Of a stretch of DNA of 64,000 bases, positions 61,263 to 64,000 are shown in pieces. The stretch is taken from positions 25,657,139-25,721,138 of the forward strand of contig QVOM02000029.1 of NCBI GenBank assembly GCA_003586115.2, read 5' to 3'. Each line of letters begins with the position of its first letter. Within the stretch, counting starts at the first letter, position 1. The position numbers and the translations under genes were made by a program. The notes under the pieces were generated by a model. The model ran no database searches and was not told where the DNA came from. It saw nothing but the letters and a program-made list of their open reading frames with translations. The stretch comes from Salvator merianae (lineage: Eukaryota > Chordata > Lepidosauria > Squamata > Teiidae).

Positions 61263-61757
61263 GGGCCTGTTCACACTTTGCAAGAGGAATTTTCCAGTCC
61301 ACTCACTCATCAGGTGCATTCTCACTTTCAAGCGGCAGCAGCAGCCTTCAAGCTCACCCAAGGCTACCTGATGCTCACCTGAAGCTGAGTAAGGCTGGTG
61401 CAGTAAATTGCAGTCTTGAAGCTCACTTGTGTGATCACGTGTAGATTGGGGGAGCTGCGTTTGCACCACTTCTGGATTTGAAATGGCGGGGGGGGGGCAG
61501 CTTCAGAAGAAGCTCTCTTGCTTCAGAGTATGCTCTATGGTTCAGATTAGTAGCTCTATGCTTCACATTTGTAGCTCTATGGTTTTGCAAGCAGCTCTAT
61601 GGTTCCCCTGCCTACTGCATTCCCATTCGCACTGCTTCCCCTGCTGGTCAACTCACAAACTCTGCCATTGCTGACAAGTGCGAATGGTAGTTACCAGACT
61701 CCATTTTGACCAGCTTCAACCCTGCTAATTAGAACGTTCTCCTCTGGTAAGTGTGAG
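61263..61757 (+). mobile_element. Inverted-repeat DNA element, family A copy 2
   Basis: It starts GGGCCTGTTCACACTTTG. The right end reads TCACACTTACCAGAGG on the other strand and has lost the last few bases of the canonical end. It aligns with 642-1125 throughout: 'gaagctgagtaaggctggt', a run of AGCTCTATG motifs, and 'ccctgctggtca'. The 92-codon minus-strand and 70-codon plus-strand frames are not conserved in copy 1. Confidence 0.8.
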
Positions 61758-62639
61758 GAGTTATGTGTTATGCTATGGGTTATGCCTGTTTTACCTTTAC
61801 ACCACTGTAATGAGTACCTAAATTCGGCTGTGTCCTGGTTGAATCTGGAATCATGCAAACATCGCACTCTTCAATTGCACCCACTGCACCATGAGTCTGC
61901 AGGGACATGAGGGCCCACCTGCACACACATGGCGCTATGCAAACACTGCAAACCTTACCAGTTATCTGTCTCATAAGGCAGGCACTATGTCTAGATAGTT
62001 TGCATGCAGCACCAAGGCCATGATCTTATAATTGTGCATCTACATGCCTGAGATGGAAAGTGTGGTCAGATACTCCAAAGAAGTCATAAAAAGTATTTTG
62101 TTTTGTTTTGGAAAATGCAGTTTTGATTTCTGAAGAAATACTCTTGCAGTGATGTAACTCAGTATGCCAGGACCTGTCTTATGGATGAGGAATCCTCATT
62201 GTTCTATGTTTTTTTCAATGCTGAAATAAAGATCACCTTCAAGAGTGGTTGAAGTCCTCTGGTGTGTGCTAGGAGCGCAACTGGTGTGGTGATGGGGTCC
62301 CAGCACCTTGACGATCTTATTGTGCAGCATTTTCCACTGTATAGACACAGCCAATGAAGCAATATGATCAAACCATTATAATTTTCATTGAGTCAGTTAA
62401 TAAACATGTTGTGATATAAAAACAACTGAAATAGCAGTGACATCACAGTAAATATAGGCCATGGCATGTGCAGTAGTGGTAATGTTCCACAAAAAGAAAA
62501 GATCCCAAAGGAACAAAAGACAGTGTGATTGAGATAGGCAGCAGTGATATGACCAGGTGCCAAAAACAATGGATATACCTTTCAGAAGTAGCCAGAAAAT
62601 GCAAAACAAGGCACTGTAAACCCAAAGCTCCCATTTAAT
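61758..62639. other. Spacer, nothing recognised
   Basis: No element ends, RNA or exon signal. Confidence 0.45.
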
Positions 62640-63340
62640 TAAAACTGGGAACTTTCCCAGATAAAGGTTTATTTTCAGAACCCTTTGAACACTCCATTCA
62701 AAGTAAGAAACATTCTAACTTGGAATAATTTGGACACTTTTACCATAAATCAGTGATTAATCCCTTTATTGATTTACTAAGAAGGATTGGTGAAATGGAA
62801 CAAACTGTAGAAAATAAACAACAAATTATTGTTTGCAGAAAGAAATAGAAACAAAATATTGATGCATAAAATATCACAGAAAAAGCTTTGAAAACTTCTG
62901 CAATAAAGAGAAAAATGGATTCATTAAAATGTTGACAGAAATATTTAGTGCTACTATCAAAAGTATGATATAAAAACATGTGAAAAGAAGTGACACAAAA
63001 TTATATTCACTGTTTTAAACATCATTACAATGATTGTATTTAATTATTGAAGCAACTGCAGAAAGGTTTAGTTACTTGTGAAAATTAGTTATATTTTATA
63101 ATAATCTGGGACTTATGAAATATATCAGTATAAATTAAAGTCAATTAACATTAATTGCTGTTTGTTCTATTGAAAAATGTTCTGTTAATTTTGACATGAA
63201 TTATTTATTGTGGTACTTTCAATTTTTGTTAAATTAAATAATATTTGATCTTTCTTTAAAGGGTTATATATTTAATTGTTTGAAATAAAAGCTATGAAAA
63301 GCTGTGCAATTGACTGAGATAATACGATTGGAAGTAACAG
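62640..63340. other. Repeat-free AT-rich stretch, candidate conserved non-coding DNA
   Basis: No repeats recognised. Dense TTAATT, CAATTAAC and ATTAATT motifs (63040-63250). A texture-based suggestion only. Confidence 0.22.
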
Positions 63341-63459
63341 AGGCAAGGACCAGTGCCTTCAGGCTTGAGATGGACTACTGTCCTTATTCATTTCAGGGCA
63401 GGTCACCCTGCTAATTCTGTCTTCTTACCACAAATAAAGTATCCTGAATGCCTACTAGA

Positions 63460-63665
63460 ATAGTTGCCTAGATACTATCACTAGGTTAGAGAGAGAGGCA
63501 GGATGCCTCTAAAGGTCACTTGCCAGGAGTTAAGAGCAGATGAGGGTTTCACCTTAATCTTCTGTTTGAGAATGCTCAGGAGCAAGTTATGGGCCACCAT
63601 GCAAGATGGGATGCTGGACTAGATGAGTTATGCCCTGATCCAGCAGGACTTCTCTTATGTTCTAA
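63460..63665 (+). mobile_element. CR1-type LINE 3' end
   Basis: 'ggcaggatgcctctaaagg', 'tcttctgtttgagaatgc', 'gatgctggactagatgag' and the terminal 'atccagcaggacttctctta' followed by 'tgttctaatgttc' give the standard end of this CR1 subgroup. It matches 57920-58115. Confidence 0.85.
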
Positions 63666-64000
63666 TGTTCAGAATCTAGTTGAAAAGATACTTTGGCTGA
63701 ATTTTGTACATTTCAAAAATCTTAGAATGTGGGGTTCCAGTACAAACCTGTCTACTAAGAATGTACATGAACAAAATTCACATCTTCAATTTGCTGTTGA
63801 AGTGAAAAGCTGTATTTGCACTTTGTCAATGAATCTCTACATAGAAAAAAGTGATTTTTGTGTGTGTCCGATTTCATGATTTTCATGATGTTTTCCCCAT
63901 TGAAAATGCCCTATTCATGCACAAATGTGAATATTCAACCAAATTTTCCACCTTTGTGAGGTTAGAGACTGGTTCAAAAAACTGCATTTTTGATTCAATT

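Noticed and set aside
1..64000. CRISPR array, operons, ribosome binding sites
   Set aside because: Nothing of prokaryotic type; tandem repeats here are microsatellites or transposon hairpins.

Overview
This window looks like non-coding nuclear DNA from a squamate reptile, most likely a lizard. I see no host protein-coding exon I can defend. The DNA is AT-rich, stop codons are dense in all frames, and the open frames are short and fit no recognised family apart from transposon relics. The squamate assignment rests on the repeats. There is a tRNA-headed Sauria-type SINE with a Bov-B-like tail ending in TTC repeats (30841-31137) and a second partial copy (33291-33405). There is an L2-type LINE 3' end with an AATA tail (60400-60757), several CR1-type 3' ends, a CR1 ORF1 esterase relic (52960-53955) and many short inverted-repeat DNA transposons. 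I cannot name the species or the neighbouring genes. Layout: 1-17 kb is mostly unremarkable AT-rich DNA with three inverted-repeat elements (642-1125, 1407-1847, 4780-5062), a degenerate tRNA-type SINE, one CR1 tail and a group of microsatellites at 11.9-13.1 kb. The 17.4-23.2 kb stretch is dense in non-autonomous DNA transposons, including a 340-bp very GC-rich hAT-type element with a perfect 8-bp target duplication (17481-17820). At 25.4 kb there is a 230-bp near-palindrome that encodes similar peptides on both strands. At 27.76-28.58 kb lies the only large CpG-rich block. It could pass for a promoter and first exon, but it is bounded by matching inverted ends with TTA/TAA flanks. Between 30 and 45 kb are SINEs, LINE tails, an L2 endonuclease relic on the minus strand, microsatellites and further inverted-repeat elements. 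Between 47 and 57 kb are two hAT-like elements built of nested foldbacks (49.8-50.6 kb and 51085-51934), the CR1 ORF1 relic and more short elements. The end (57.8-63.7 kb) has two CR1 tails, an L2 tail, a second copy of the 642-1125 repeat, and AT-rich stretches without recognisable repeats that look like candidate conserved regulatory DNA. Main theme: at least ten short elements end in variants of a GGGCCTGTTCACACTT or GGCTGCATTCACAC type sequence but have different interiors. Three have an exact 3-bp direct repeat at both ends (AGT, AGA, AGA) and others sit at TNA/TAA targets. Together they suggest PIF/Harbinger-like MITE families mobilised by shared machinery. No transposase gene is visible here. 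Nearly every element carries its own strong internal hairpin. All calls come from reading the sequence by eye, without database comparison, so family names are provisional and element edges may be off by several bases unless a target duplication is cited.
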